Assembly: GCA_029977705.1 (NCBI GenBank)
Contig: JAPOKJ010000015.1
Span: forward strand, 1-64,000
Direction of reading: 5' to 3'
DNA from: Burkholderiales bacterium
GTDB taxonomy: Bacteria; Pseudomonadota; Gammaproteobacteria; Burkholderiales; Burkholderiaceae_E
DNA: 64,000 bases
The stretch's first letter is position 1. Each line of letters opens with the position of its first letter. Below, one piece after another: positions 36,934 to 45,518 of this stretch. The position numbers were made by a program, and so were the translations under genes. The notes beneath the pieces were generated by a model, which worked only from the letters and a program-made list of their open reading frames with translations, did not search any database and was not told the origin of the DNA.

Positions 36934-36997
36934 GCTTGCGATCGCTCCCACCCGTCCTTTCACTAGCAGACCGGCTGGTGCCGGCAAGGAGACCTGA

Positions 36998-38281
36998 ATG
37001 CAGCATTTCCCCCGACGTCAATTCCTCGGCGCTGGTGCCGGTGCCGCAGCCCTGGCCGCTGTTCCGGGTGCGGTGCGTGCCGCCATGGGGCCGAATGACA
37101 AATTCGACCTGCTGGTGCGCAATTGCAAGGTGCTTGATCCCAGCCAGGGCCTGTCCGGCATGCGCGATATCGGTATCCGCTATGGCCTGATCGAGTCTGT
37201 CGCGGAGCGCATCGCCCCGGAGCGGGCCCAGCGCGTGATGGATGCGGGCGGCAAGCTGGTCACGCCGGGCCTGATCGATCTGCATTGCCACTCTTACCCC
37301 TATGGCTCGGCGATCGGCATTCCTGCCGACGAGTTGGTCGCGCAGCAAGGTACCACCACCGTGGTGTCGGCCGGTGATGCCGGCGGCAACAACATGGCGG
37401 CCTTCCGGCGCTTCATAGTGCCCGGTTCGCGGGCCCGCCAGTTCGCTTTCGTACACATTGCCGTGGCTGGTCTGGCCGGCTTCCCGGTGCCCGAGCTTTT
37501 CAATGTCGACTATGCCCAGCCCGAAGTGGCGGCGCGCACGCTGGCCGAGAACAGCGACCTGGTCCTGGGCGTGAAGATCCGGATGAGCGAGAACGTGATC
37601 GCGCGTCATGGCATGGAGCCCCTGCGGCGCGCCCTGCGGGCCTGCGAGATGTCCGGCGTGCCGGCGCGGCTGATGGTGCATATCGGGGGCGTTTCGGAAC
37701 GTGCCCTGATGTCGCAGATCCTCGACCTGCTGCGACCGGGCGACATCCTGACCCACTGCTATTCCGGTGCGCCCAACAATGCCGGCGATGGCACCAACAT
37801 CGTCCAGGACGGCAAGCTGCTGCCGGCGGCACTGGCAGCCAAGAAGCGTGGCGTCATCTTCGATATCGGTCATGGCGGCGGCAGCTTCGACTACACCATT
37901 GCCGAGGCCGCGATCGCCCAGGGATGCCCGCCCGATACCATCTCATCCGATGTGCACGTGTTCTCGGGCAATACGCCGGGCATGCCCTACCTGCCCTGGG
38001 TGATGAGCAAGATGATCGGCATGGGCTTCCCGCTGGCCGACGTCGTCAGCATGGCCACGTCCGTTCCCGCCAGGATCATCAACCGCATCCCCAGGCATGG
38101 CACGCTGCAGATCGGGGCACCTGCGGACATGACCCTGCTCGATGTCGTCGAGGGGCCGGTGTCCTTCGTCGATACGCGCAACAACAAGCGTGAGGGCAAG
38201 ATGTACCTGAAGGCGCAGGGGGCCGTGATCGCCGGGGTTGCCTTCGGCAGGCCTTATCAGTCACCGTTCAGCGTACGTTGA
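36998..38281 (+). CDS. Tat-exported amidohydrolase (dihydroorotase/adenine-deaminase-like superfamily)
   Basis: A 427-aa metal-dependent hydrolase. A Tat leader (PRRQFLGAGAGAAALAAVPG) predicts periplasmic location. Metal ligands are HCH at 96-98 (GLIDLHCHS), Lys193 in GVKIRM (the position carbamylated in many relatives), His in MVHIGG and LTHCYSG, and Asp in SSDVHV. The C-terminal GTLQIGAPADMTLLDV block is typical of the superfamily. The reaction is probably hydrolysis of a cyclic amide, imide or similar. It forms an operon with the Bug receptor upstream, with AAGGAGACCTGA before the start. It also overlaps tam by one base. Confidence 0.87.
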   Translation: MQHFPRRQFLGAGAGAAALAAVPGAVRAAMGPNDKFDLLVRNCKVLDPSQGLSGMRDIGIRYGLIESVAERIAPERAQRVMDAGGKLVTPGLIDLHCHSYPYGSAIGIPADELVAQQGTTTVVSAGDAGGNNMAAFRRFIVPGSRARQFAFVHIAVAGLAGFPVPELFNVDYAQPEVAARTLAENSDLVLGVKIRMSENVIARHGMEPLRRALRACEMSGVPARLMVHIGGVSERALMSQILDLLRPGDILTHCYSGAPNNAGDGTNIVQDGKLLPAALAAKKRGVIFDIGHGGGSFDYTIAEAAIAQGCPPDTISSDVHVFSGNTPGMPYLPWVMSKMIGMGFPLADVVSMATSVPARIINRIPRHGTLQIGAPADMTLLDVVEGPVSFVDTRNNKREGKMYLKAQGAVIAGVAFGRPYQSPFSVR

Positions 38282-39045
38282 TGGCCTGGGATCCCGAACA
38301 GTATCTCAAGTTTGCGCAGCCGCGCCTGCGCCCGGCGCTGGACCTGTTTGCCCGCATCGCCATCGATGCGCCGTCGAGCGTCTTTGACCTGGGTTGCGGC
38401 ATGGGGCAGATCACCCGCCTGATGGCCGAGCGCTGGCCGCGCTCGAGCATCACCGGCCTGGACGATTCGCCCGACATGCTGGGGCGTGCCGACGCCGCCC
38501 TGCCCAATATCGTGTGGCAGCGTCAGGATCTGGCCCACTGGTCGGCGCCCAGCCCCTGCGACCTGATCTACTCCAATGCCACGCTGCACTGGCTGCCCGA
38601 TCATGCGCGCCTGTTCACCCATCTGGTCGGGCAGTTGCGGCCGCAGGGCGTGCTGGCGGTGCAGATGCCGCGCAATTTTTTGGCGCCCTCGCACACCGCG
38701 ATCGCCCAGACGGCGCTCGAGGGGCCCTGGCGGTCCGTGCTCGAGCCCTTGCTGGCGCCACCGCCCGTGGCTGAGCCGGCCTGGTACTACGACCTGCTGG
38801 CACCGCTGTCGAGCCAGTTGGACATCTGGGAGACCGAGTACCTGCAGGTGCTGGAAGGACCCGACCCGGTCAAGGAATGGACCAAGGGCACCTGGCTCAA
38901 GACCTTCCTCGATGCCCTCGAGGAACCCATGCGCGGCCACTTTGAGCAGGCCTATGCGCAGCGCGTGGCGCAGGCCTATCCGGTGCGGGCCGACGGCAAG
39001 ACCCTGTTCCCGTTCCGTCGCCTGTTCATGATCCTGCGGCGCTGA
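38281..39045 (+). CDS. tam: Trans-aconitate 2-methyltransferase
   Basis: A 254-aa SAM-dependent methyltransferase, close in size to E. coli Tam (252 aa). The SAM-binding motif I is VFDLGCGMGQITRLM. Several Tam-specific stretches align by eye with the E. coli protein: MAWDPEQYLKFAQPRLRPAL at the start, LIYSNATLHWLPDHARLF, QGVLAVQMPRNF and the ending PFRRLFMILRR. Tam methylates trans-aconitate, a by-product that inhibits aconitase. The ATG at 38281 shares its A with the TGA stop of the amidohydrolase; a TTG one codon upstream is less likely. Confidence 0.88.
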   Translation: MAWDPEQYLKFAQPRLRPALDLFARIAIDAPSSVFDLGCGMGQITRLMAERWPRSSITGLDDSPDMLGRADAALPNIVWQRQDLAHWSAPSPCDLIYSNATLHWLPDHARLFTHLVGQLRPQGVLAVQMPRNFLAPSHTAIAQTALEGPWRSVLEPLLAPPPVAEPAWYYDLLAPLSSQLDIWETEYLQVLEGPDPVKEWTKGTWLKTFLDALEEPMRGHFEQAYAQRVAQAYPVRADGKTLFPFRRLFMILRR

Positions 39046-39051
39046 AGTCTC

Positions 39052-39594
39052 ATGGACATCCTGGCCCATGGGTTGTGGACTGGCCTGGTACTCACCGCCG
39101 TGGCGGCCCGCAGGCCGGCGCGTCCGTTTGCGACCAGCCTGGTGCTTCCGACGTTGGTCCTGGCCGTTCTTCCCGACCTGCTGCACCTGTTGCCGATGCT
39201 GGCCTGGTCGCTGACCGAGGGCCCTGGCTGGTCCACCGTATGGGCCTACATGGTGGCAGTGCCGGGCAGCGAACCGGCGTCACCTGCCTGGATCCGGCTT
39301 GGGACGCACCACCTTCATTGCATCATGCACAGCGTCGTGATGGCCGCTGTTTTCACCGCGCTGCTGATGCTCTGGCGGCGACGTTTCTGGTGGCCGCTGC
39401 TGGGCTGGTATGGCCACATCCTGATCGATGTCTTCACCCACTCGGCCGACTTCTATCCCTCGCCGCTGTGGTATCCGATATCGATGCGAGGCTTTGACGG
39501 CCTGGCCTGGAACGAGCCGCGCTGGCTGGTGGCCAATTACCTGCTCCTCGCCCTGTGCGCGGGGGTGCTGCTTTGGCGTCGCCGGCGACGCTGA
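39052..39594 (+). CDS. Small integral membrane protein with conserved-looking histidines
   Basis: A 180-aa membrane protein with four to five hydrophobic segments (about 5-18, 30-52, 92-108, 112-128, 155-174). Histidines cluster in DILAHGLWTG, LPDLLHLLP, HHLHCIMHSV and GHILIDVFTHSADF. This pattern recalls membrane-bound metal-dependent hydrolases of the YdjM/DUF457 type, but the match is weak and I do not assign a function. It starts 7 nt after tam and is probably co-transcribed. It converges on the small acetyltransferase gene. Confidence 0.75.
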   Translation: MDILAHGLWTGLVLTAVAARRPARPFATSLVLPTLVLAVLPDLLHLLPMLAWSLTEGPGWSTVWAYMVAVPGSEPASPAWIRLGTHHLHCIMHSVVMAAVFTALLMLWRRRFWWPLLGWYGHILIDVFTHSADFYPSPLWYPISMRGFDGLAWNEPRWLVANYLLLALCAGVLLWRRRRR

Positions 39595-39596
39595 AC

Positions 39597-39875
39597 TCAG
39601 CCGATGATGCGGCTCCACTTCGGGCTGCGCTGCGCAACGGCCCGTATGTAGGAGCAGACCGCCACCGCCTTGATGCCCTGCGCCTCGAGATGCTCGAAGG
39701 TCTTCTCGACCAGTTCGCGCCCCGCGCCCTGGCCGCGCAGGGCGACCGGCACCTCGGAGTGCACCAGATACATCGTGTCACCGCGCATCTGGTAGTTCAC
39801 GACGCAGGTGGCGCCCTGTACCTGCAGGCTGAACTGTTGCTGCCGGGGATCGTGGACGAGGGCGGACGTGTTCAT
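39597..39875 (-). CDS. Small GNAT-like N-acetyltransferase (YjdJ type)
   Basis: A 92-aa minimal GNAT protein (PF14542-like). It shows FSLQVQGATCVVNYQMRGDT, LVHSEVPVALRGQGAGRELV with the acetyl-CoA-binding pattern RGQGAGRELV, and the ending AVCSYIRAV followed by SPKW, which is diagnostic of this small family. Function in vivo is unknown. ATG 39875 (MNTSALVHD) is preferred to the upstream ATG at 39914, whose extra 13 residues are atypical. It lies 3 nt from the convergent membrane protein gene. Confidence 0.8.
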   Translation of the reverse strand: MNTSALVHDPRQQQFSLQVQGATCVVNYQMRGDTMYLVHSEVPVALRGQGAGRELVEKTFEHLEAQGIKAVAVCSYIRAVAQRSPKWSRIIG

Positions 39876-39952
39876 GTTGGGGCAGTATCGGCAGGGCGTG
39901 GCGGTTTCACGCAAGGCCCGGCACCAGGCCCTGCAGCGGGTGCAGAGGGTCC

Positions 39953-41215
39953 TTACAAGAGCAGGAAGGCCATTGCCGCGACAATGGTCGGGGGCAGTGC
40001 GGCCAGCAGCAGCCCGCCCGGATGCACCGACTGCTCGGGAAACTGGTCCTTGAGAATTGCCACGCCGGCCGGATTGGGCGCGTTGGCAATGATGGTCAGG
40101 CCACCACCGGTGACCGCACCGGCGACCAGCGCGTACTTGAAGGCATCGGAAAGGCCTTCCACGAGCGAGCCCAGATAGGTCAGCGCGGCGTTGTCGGTGA
40201 AGGCGGTCAGCGCCACCGTGCCGAAGAAGACCATGTCACGTGAAAGGCTCAGCAGCAGGGGTTGCAGCCACCATTGCTGCAGGCCACCGATCACGACCAG
40301 CCCGGCCAGGAAGAAGGCGACCAGCAAGGCCTCGCGCAGGATGATGCGGTCCTGGTGGCGCTCGTAGGCATCGGCGATGCCCAGGAAAAACAGCAGCAGT
40401 CCCATGAACACGACCGGGTAGTGGGCGAACACGACGACCCCGGTGAGGAACAGCAGATGCACGATCACCAGGGGCATCGGCACCGGGCGGGCTGCATCGG
40501 CAGTGGCCGCCGGGGCGCCCAGGCGGCCGAGTTCATGGCGGAAAAAGACCGTGATCGCAATCGCATTGACAGCCACGGCCAGCGCCGCCTTCCAGCCGAA
40601 GGTCTTCATCATGAAGGCCAGGTCCCATTGCCAGGGGGCGGCCACCATCAGCACCGGTGGCGCGGCAAAGGGGGTCAGCGTGCCGCCGATGGAGATGTTC
40701 ACGAAAAGCACGCCCAGGGTGGCGTACTTGAGCCGGTTCGACGGACCCATCACCAGCAGGCGGTCGCGCAGCATCAGCGCCGCAAGCGTCATGGCCGCCG
40801 GTTCGGTGATGAAGGAGCCGAGCAGGGGAACGAAGAACAGGCAGGTGAAAAAGAATGCCGTGGTGCCCGGCAGGGGCAGCAGGCCGGCGATGCCCGTGGC
40901 CAGACGCATCGCAACCTGCAGGATCGGGCGGGTGGCGGCAATCACCATGATGGCGAAGACGAACAGCGGTTCGGTGAAGCTGCGCGTCTCGAGGTACTCG
41001 AGGGTCGCCTTCTTGCCGCTCAGCGCGAACATCACGACGGTGAGCACCAGGGCCCAGAAGCCGAACACCACCTCGATCTCGCCAAGCAGATGCCACAGGC
41101 CGGCGTGACGGGGGCGGCTATGCGCAATCTTCTCGAAGTATTTGGTGGCGAAGGTATGCAGGATGGCCAGCGCAAACAGCGCGGCCGCAATCATTTGCAA
41201 GGTGGTGGGGTTCAT
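39953..41215 (-). CDS. Putative Na+/H+ antiporter (PF07399-like)
   Basis: A 420-aa polytopic membrane protein with about ten to twelve hydrophobic segments. Features include AILHTFATKYFEKIAHSRPR at the N-terminus, LPLPGTTAFFFTCLFFVPLL, SFITEPAAMTLAALML, VNISIGGTLTPFAAPPVLMV and FTDNAALTYLGSLVEGLSD. These match the family annotated as putative Na+/H+ antiporters, distantly related to the ArsB/NhaD group. ATG 41215 has GGAG nine bases ahead; the TTG at 41224 overlaps that site and is rejected. It begins 16 nt after the core-MetE gene on the same strand, so the two may be one operon, though a functional link is unclear. Confidence 0.83.
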   Translation of the reverse strand: MNPTTLQMIAAALFALAILHTFATKYFEKIAHSRPRHAGLWHLLGEIEVVFGFWALVLTVVMFALSGKKATLEYLETRSFTEPLFVFAIMVIAATRPILQVAMRLATGIAGLLPLPGTTAFFFTCLFFVPLLGSFITEPAAMTLAALMLRDRLLVMGPSNRLKYATLGVLFVNISIGGTLTPFAAPPVLMVAAPWQWDLAFMMKTFGWKAALAVAVNAIAITVFFRHELGRLGAPAATADAARPVPMPLVIVHLLFLTGVVVFAHYPVVFMGLLLFFLGIADAYERHQDRIILREALLVAFFLAGLVVIGGLQQWWLQPLLLSLSRDMVFFGTVALTAFTDNAALTYLGSLVEGLSDAFKYALVAGAVTGGGLTIIANAPNPAGVAILKDQFPEQSVHPGGLLLAALPPTIVAAMAFLLL

Positions 41216-41231
41216 GTCGGACAACTCCGCT

Positions 41232-42275
41232 TCAGGCGTAACGTTGACGGGCGATGCGCGCGCCCTCGACCAGCGCCTTGAGCTTGGCCTGGGCAGTCTC
41301 GCGCGCCATCGGCGCCATGCCGCAATTGGTGCACGGCATCAGCTTGTCGCGGGCCACGAACTGCAGGGCCCGGCCGATGGTGTCGGCGACCTGTTCGGGT
41401 GTTTCCACCACGTCGCTGGCCACATCGATCACCCCGACCATGATTTCCTTGCCCTTGAGCAAGGCCATCAGGTCCATCGGCACCTTGGCATTGGCGCACT
41501 CCAGCGAAATCTGGTCGATGCGGCTGGCCGCCAGGGCCGGGAAGATGGCTTCGTACTGGCGCCATTCACTGCCCAGTGTGGCCTTCCAGTCCAGGTTGGC
41601 CTTGATGCCATAGCCATAGCAAATATGGACGGCGGTCTTGCAGGTCAGGCCCTCGATGCAGCGGTGCAGCGCCTCGATGCCCCAGGTGCGGACGTCGTCC
41701 ATGTACACATTGAAGGCGGGCTCGTCGAACTGGATCACGTCCACCCCCTGGGCCTGCAGGGCGCGTGCCTCCTGGTTGAGCAGGTCGGCAAAGGCCATCG
41801 CCAGTTTGACCTTGTCACCGTAGTGACGATCGGCCAGGGTGTCGATGATCGTCATCGGGCCAGGCATCGTGATCTTGATCTTGCCGCGGGCATGGGCACG
41901 CAGCAGCGCCGCCTCGCGTTCGTGGACCCGGCCGCGCAGCTTCAGGGGGCCGACCACCACCGGCACCATCGCCTTGTAGCGGTCGTTGCGGATGCCCATC
42001 TCGACCTTGTGCTCGAAGTCGATGCCTTCGACGAATTCGAGAAAACCGTGCACGAAATGTTGCCGCGACTGCTCGCCGTCAGTCGCGATGTCGATGCCGG
42101 CATCTTCCTGCTCCTTGAGCCACAGCAGGGTGGCATCGTCCTTGCCTTCTTCCAAAGCCGGACCTTGCAGGCGCCACTGGGGCCACAGTTTCTGGGTTTC
42201 GGAGAGCCAGCCTGGCTTGGGCAGGCTGCCGGCGAGCGTGGTGGGAAACAGCATGGACGCATCCTTGGAAGACAT
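41232..42275 (-). CDS. Cobalamin-independent methionine synthase, catalytic-domain-only (core-MetE/MesD-like)
   Basis: A 347-aa protein equivalent to the C-terminal catalytic half of MetE (full MetE is about 750 aa). The zinc ligands are all recognisable: His and Cys in VHICYGYG, Glu in ISLECANA and Cys in PCTNCGMAP. Other motifs are DEPAFNVYMDD and TMPGPMTI. The folate-binding N-terminal half is absent, so the methyl donor is probably not methyltetrahydrofolate. Families of folate-independent, single-domain methionine synthases are known (core-MetE, MesA-D). MesD needs a partner, MesX (DUF1852), which is not next to this gene. Start ATG 42275 or 42254. Confidence 0.83.
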   Translation of the reverse strand: MSSKDASMLFPTTLAGSLPKPGWLSETQKLWPQWRLQGPALEEGKDDATLLWLKEQEDAGIDIATDGEQSRQHFVHGFLEFVEGIDFEHKVEMGIRNDRYKAMVPVVVGPLKLRGRVHEREAALLRAHARGKIKITMPGPMTIIDTLADRHYGDKVKLAMAFADLLNQEARALQAQGVDVIQFDEPAFNVYMDDVRTWGIEALHRCIEGLTCKTAVHICYGYGIKANLDWKATLGSEWRQYEAIFPALAASRIDQISLECANAKVPMDLMALLKGKEIMVGVIDVASDVVETPEQVADTIGRALQFVARDKLMPCTNCGMAPMARETAQAKLKALVEGARIARQRYA

Positions 42276-42339
42276 CCCGCGATGGTAAGGCCAAACCGGC
42301 TGCGCTGCGAATAAGCGACCACCCGCGGGGCCTCAGGCC

Positions 42340-43260
42340 CTACTGCTCGAAAGCCTTCTCCACCGCCGCACGGGTCAGTTGCGGGGCGAACATTTCGACG
42401 AAATCGTAGTGGAACAGGCGCAGGAAACCGTTGCGGCGAAAGGCGATCCGGGTCACGCTCGGGTCGAACAGGTGCGAGGCATCGATGGCACGCAATTGCT
42501 GGTCCCAGTTCTGGTCATAGGCCATGCTGGCAATGATGCCCACGCCCAGGCCGATGGCCACATAGCGCTTGATCACGTCCGAGTCCAGGGCGCTGAGCAC
42601 GATGTTCGGTTCGATGCCCGCCGCAGCAAAGGCCTGGTCGATCCGTGAGCGGCCGGTGAAATGGGCGTCGTAGGTGATGATCGGCTCTTGTGCCAGTCGC
42701 TCCAGGCTGAGCTTGCGCATCTTGAGCAGGGGATGGCCCACGGGTGCCACGACCGAGCGGTTCCACTCATAACAGGGCAGGCTGACGAGGTCCGAGTAGC
42801 CGCCCAGGCTCTCGGTGGCGATGCCCATGTCGGCCTGCCCGGCCAGCACCATTTCGGCCACCTGGTTCGGGTTGCCCTGCTTCAGGGACAGGCGTACCTT
42901 GGGGTAGCGGCGGGCAAACTGGGTCACGATCGGCGGCAGCACGTAGCTGGCCTGGGTGTGCGTGGTCGCGATGGTCAACTGGCCCGAATCGCGCGAGGTG
43001 AAGTCCTTGCTGGCACGCTTGAGGTTCTCAGCCGCATCGAGCACCTGTCGGGCCATCCGGATCACCTGCTGGCCCGGCTCGGTGACACTGACGATGCGCT
43101 TGCCGGCCCGCACGAAGATGGTGATGCCCAGTTCTTCCTCGAGCAGGCGGATCTGCTTGGACACCCCTGGTTGCGCCGTATGCAGGGCTTCGGCCGCCTC
43201 GGTGATGTTCAGGTTGCGTTCTGCGACCTCGCGCAGGAATCGGAGCTGCTGCAGTTTCAT
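42340..43260 (-). CDS. cysB: CysB-like LysR-type transcriptional regulator
   Basis: A 306-aa LysR regulator. The start MKLQQLRFLREVAERNLNIT and the helix-turn-helix ALHTAQPGVSKQIRLLEEEL match CysB/Cbl closely. The C-terminal effector domain begins near residue 92 (GQLTIATTHTQASYVLP), with TTHTQ as in the sulfate/acetylserine-binding pocket. CysB activates sulfur assimilation genes in response to O-acetylserine. It is divergent from cobA and close to DUF934, cysI and a ferredoxin-NADP reductase, which are plausible targets. The open frame extends upstream to 43752, but the family start is clearly at 43260. Confidence 0.88.
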   Translation of the reverse strand: MKLQQLRFLREVAERNLNITEAAEALHTAQPGVSKQIRLLEEELGITIFVRAGKRIVSVTEPGQQVIRMARQVLDAAENLKRASKDFTSRDSGQLTIATTHTQASYVLPPIVTQFARRYPKVRLSLKQGNPNQVAEMVLAGQADMGIATESLGGYSDLVSLPCYEWNRSVVAPVGHPLLKMRKLSLERLAQEPIITYDAHFTGRSRIDQAFAAAGIEPNIVLSALDSDVIKRYVAIGLGVGIIASMAYDQNWDQQLRAIDASHLFDPSVTRIAFRRNGFLRLFHYDFVEMFAPQLTRAAVEKAFEQ

Positions 43261-43284
43261 GATGGGCCGGATGCTACGGGGCCA

Positions 43285-43360
43285 GGCGGAGGCTGTAAAT
43301 AACCAAAAGATTATTAGATATTCATTTTTAGTGCTTTTGGATATTAACAGTCTTTGGCAG
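43285..43360. promoter_or_regulatory. AT-rich divergent control region between cysB and cobA
   Basis: A sharply AT-rich stretch in a GC-rich genome, with AAATAACCAAAAGATTATTAG followed by ATATTCATTTTTAG, lies between the divergent cysB and cobA starts. Such AT-rich tracts with TTATT-like elements are where CysB-type activators usually bind. No clean -35/-10 pair can be singled out, so exact promoter positions are not called. Confidence 0.5.
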
Positions 43361-43371
43361 GATGCTGACCC

Positions 43372-44130
43372 ATGGACACTCTGGGCAAAGTATTTCTGGT
43401 GGGCGCCGGCCCTGGCGCCGTCGACCTTCTCACGCTGCGGGCGGCGCGCCTGCTGGCGCAGGCCGACGTCGTGCTGCATGACGCCCTGGTCAGCGAAGAG
43501 GTGCTGGCCGTGGCGACCCGGGCGCGGCGCATCAATGTGGGCAAGCGCTGCGGCCGGCGCAGCATGCCCCAGGCGGCCATCAACCTGTTGCTGGTCGATG
43601 CGGCCATCACCCATCGCACCGTGGTGCGCCTGAAGGGGGGCGACCCGGCCGTGTTCGGCCGGCTGCGCGAGGAACTCGATGCCCTGCAGCGCGCCGGCAT
43701 TGCGCATGAGGTGGTGCCCGGCATCACCTCGGCCCTGGCGGCTGCGGCGCAACTGGGGGTCTCGCTGACTGAACGGGGCCTCGCGCGCAGTGTCACCCTG
43801 GCCACCCCGGCCGTAGGGGTGGGCGAGGCAGGGGGCTCCGACTGGGCCTGTGCCGACCCCTCGGCCACGCTCTGCCTGTACATGTCGGGCGGCGATTTCG
43901 GTGCCTGTGCCCGTCGTCTGATCGCCCGCGGCTGGTCACCCCAGACGCCGGTGCGTGCGGTGCGCAACATCTCGGGCCTGGACAGCGAGGTCTGGTCGGG
44001 CACGCTCGATCAGGTGCCCTCGCGCATTGCCGGGCCGGTGACGGTGCTGATCGGTTGGGCGCTGGCCGGCGCTGCGCCGCTCGCGCTGCCGGCCGCACAC
44101 GCCATCACGACGGCACCCACCCTTTCCTGA
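43372..44130 (+). CDS. cobA: Uroporphyrinogen-III C-methyltransferase (SUMT)
   Basis: A 252-aa methyltransferase of the CobA/CysG-A fold. It shows VFLVGAGPGAVDLLTLRAAR, VLHDALVS, VGKRCGRRSMPQAAIN, RLKGGDPAVFGR and HEVVPGITSA, the full set of SUMT signatures. It methylates uroporphyrinogen III at C2 and C7 to precorrin-2, the precursor of siroheme. Siroheme is the cofactor of the sulfite reductase encoded at 46021-47673, so this gene completes the sulfur module controlled by the divergent cysB. The last 25 residues are Ala-rich and variable. No separate CysG-B dehydrogenase/ferrochelatase is seen in the window. Confidence 0.9.
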   Translation: MDTLGKVFLVGAGPGAVDLLTLRAARLLAQADVVLHDALVSEEVLAVATRARRINVGKRCGRRSMPQAAINLLLVDAAITHRTVVRLKGGDPAVFGRLREELDALQRAGIAHEVVPGITSALAAAAQLGVSLTERGLARSVTLATPAVGVGEAGGSDWACADPSATLCLYMSGGDFGACARRLIARGWSPQTPVRAVRNISGLDSEVWSGTLDQVPSRIAGPVTVLIGWALAGAAPLALPAAHAITTAPTLS

Positions 44131-44227
44131 ACCCTGCCGGTCCCGGCGGCGGGCCGCAGCGGCAGCACGCGCCTGACAGCAGGGCCGCTGATGGTCATGG
44201 CGGGCACGCGAGGGGCCCCTTGCCTTA

Positions 44228-44233
44228 TAGAAT
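44228..44233 (+). promoter_or_regulatory. Possible -10 element upstream of the serine hydrolase gene
   Basis: TAGAAT in CCTTATAGAATCG lies 44 bases before the ATG at 44277. It is a good -10 match in otherwise GC-rich DNA, but no convincing -35 sits 16-18 bases further upstream, so it is only a suggestion. Confidence 0.3.
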
Positions 44234-44276
44234 CGTGGTTTGCCGGACTCCGCCGGCCCTACCACCAGGCAAGCCC

Positions 44277-45512
44277 ATGACCCTGAATGCCCACGTCACC
44301 CCCCATGCCGACATGCTCGGCTTCGATGGCCAGCGCCTGGCGCGCATCGCGCCCTTCCTGCAATCGGCCTACATCGATGCCGGCCGGCTGCCCAATGCCC
44401 AGGTCCTGGTGGCCCGCAAGGGCGAGATCGCCTACCAGTGCACGCTGGGCTACATGGGGATCGAGGAGAAAAAGCCGCTGCGCGAGGACGCGATCTTTCG
44501 CATCTACTCGATGACCAAGCCGCTGACCTCGGTTGCCTTGATGATGCTGCTCGAGGAGGGCAAGGTCGCCCTCGATGACCCGGTGACGCGCTACATCCCT
44601 GAATTCAGGAACCTGGCGGTCTACGACGGCGGCAAGCTGGGCGACTTCAGGACCAAGCCCTTGCAGCGTCCGATGCAGGTGATCGACCTGCTGCGCCACA
44701 CCTCGGGCCTGACCTACGGATTCCAGATGCGCACCGAGGTCGATGCCGCTTATCGCGCCCTCGATGTGGTCGGGGTCAGCCGCACCGGCACCCTGCAGGA
44801 GACCATCGAGAAGCTGGCCACCATCCCGCTCGAATTTTCGCCCGGCACGGCCTGGAACTACAGTGTCAGTACCGATGTCGTCGGCTACCTGGTGGGCAAG
44901 ATCTCGGGCATGCCCTTTGACCAGTTCCTGCAGACCCGCCTGCTCGATCCGCTGGGCATGGTCGATACCCATTTCACGCTGCCCGCCAGCAAGGTGGCGC
45001 GCATGACCCATTGCTATGCCGCCACGCCCGAAGGCGGCCTGAAACTGGCCGATGGTGCCGAAAAGAGCGCGTATCTGGTGCCCGACCGCATGATGTCTGG
45101 CGGCGGCGGCCTGATCTCGACCACGGCCGACTACTTCCGCTTCTGCAAGATGATGAACCAGAACGGTGAACTGGAGGGTCGGCGCTATCTGGGCCGCAAG
45201 ACCATCGACCTGATGCAGAGCAACCATATCCCGGGGGGCAAGGACCTGCCCGAGGTTTCGCTGTCGATGTTCTCCGAATCGGTGTTCAATGGTGTGGGCT
45301 TTGGCCTGGGCTTTTCGGTGGTGCGTGACCCGGCCCTGACGATGATGCCGGGCAGTGTCGGCGAGGCCGCCTGGGGCGGCATGGCCAGCACTGCCTTCTG
45401 GCTCGATCGCAAGGAGGACCTGTTTGCGATCTTCATGACGCAACTGATGCCCTCGAGCACCTACCCGGTGCGGCGCCAGTTGCGCACCCTGGTGTATTCG
45501 GCCCTGCGCTGA
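44277..45512 (+). CDS. Beta-lactamase-family serine hydrolase (class C/EstB-like)
   Basis: A 411-aa serine hydrolase of the beta-lactamase/penicillin-binding-protein fold. The nucleophile motif Ser-X-X-Lys is SMTK at 78-81, and a Tyr-containing motif WNYSVSTDVV stands for the YxN element. No signal peptide is apparent, which favours an intracellular esterase (EstB or carboxylesterase type) over an antibiotic-resistance enzyme. It sits between cobA and the DUF934-cysI pair but is convergent to the latter and has no known role in sulfur metabolism. The ATG at 44277 follows the short site AGGCAAGCCC. Confidence 0.85.
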   Translation: MTLNAHVTPHADMLGFDGQRLARIAPFLQSAYIDAGRLPNAQVLVARKGEIAYQCTLGYMGIEEKKPLREDAIFRIYSMTKPLTSVALMMLLEEGKVALDDPVTRYIPEFRNLAVYDGGKLGDFRTKPLQRPMQVIDLLRHTSGLTYGFQMRTEVDAAYRALDVVGVSRTGTLQETIEKLATIPLEFSPGTAWNYSVSTDVVGYLVGKISGMPFDQFLQTRLLDPLGMVDTHFTLPASKVARMTHCYAATPEGGLKLADGAEKSAYLVPDRMMSGGGGLISTTADYFRFCKMMNQNGELEGRRYLGRKTIDLMQSNHIPGGKDLPEVSLSMFSESVFNGVGFGLGFSVVRDPALTMMPGSVGEAAWGGMASTAFWLDRKEDLFAIFMTQLMPSSTYPVRRQLRTLVYSALR

Positions 45513-45518
45513 AAGACT

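Noticed and set aside
44277-45512. Serine hydrolase as an antibiotic-resistance beta-lactamase
   Set aside because: No signal peptide and an EstB-like layout; evidence for resistance is lacking.
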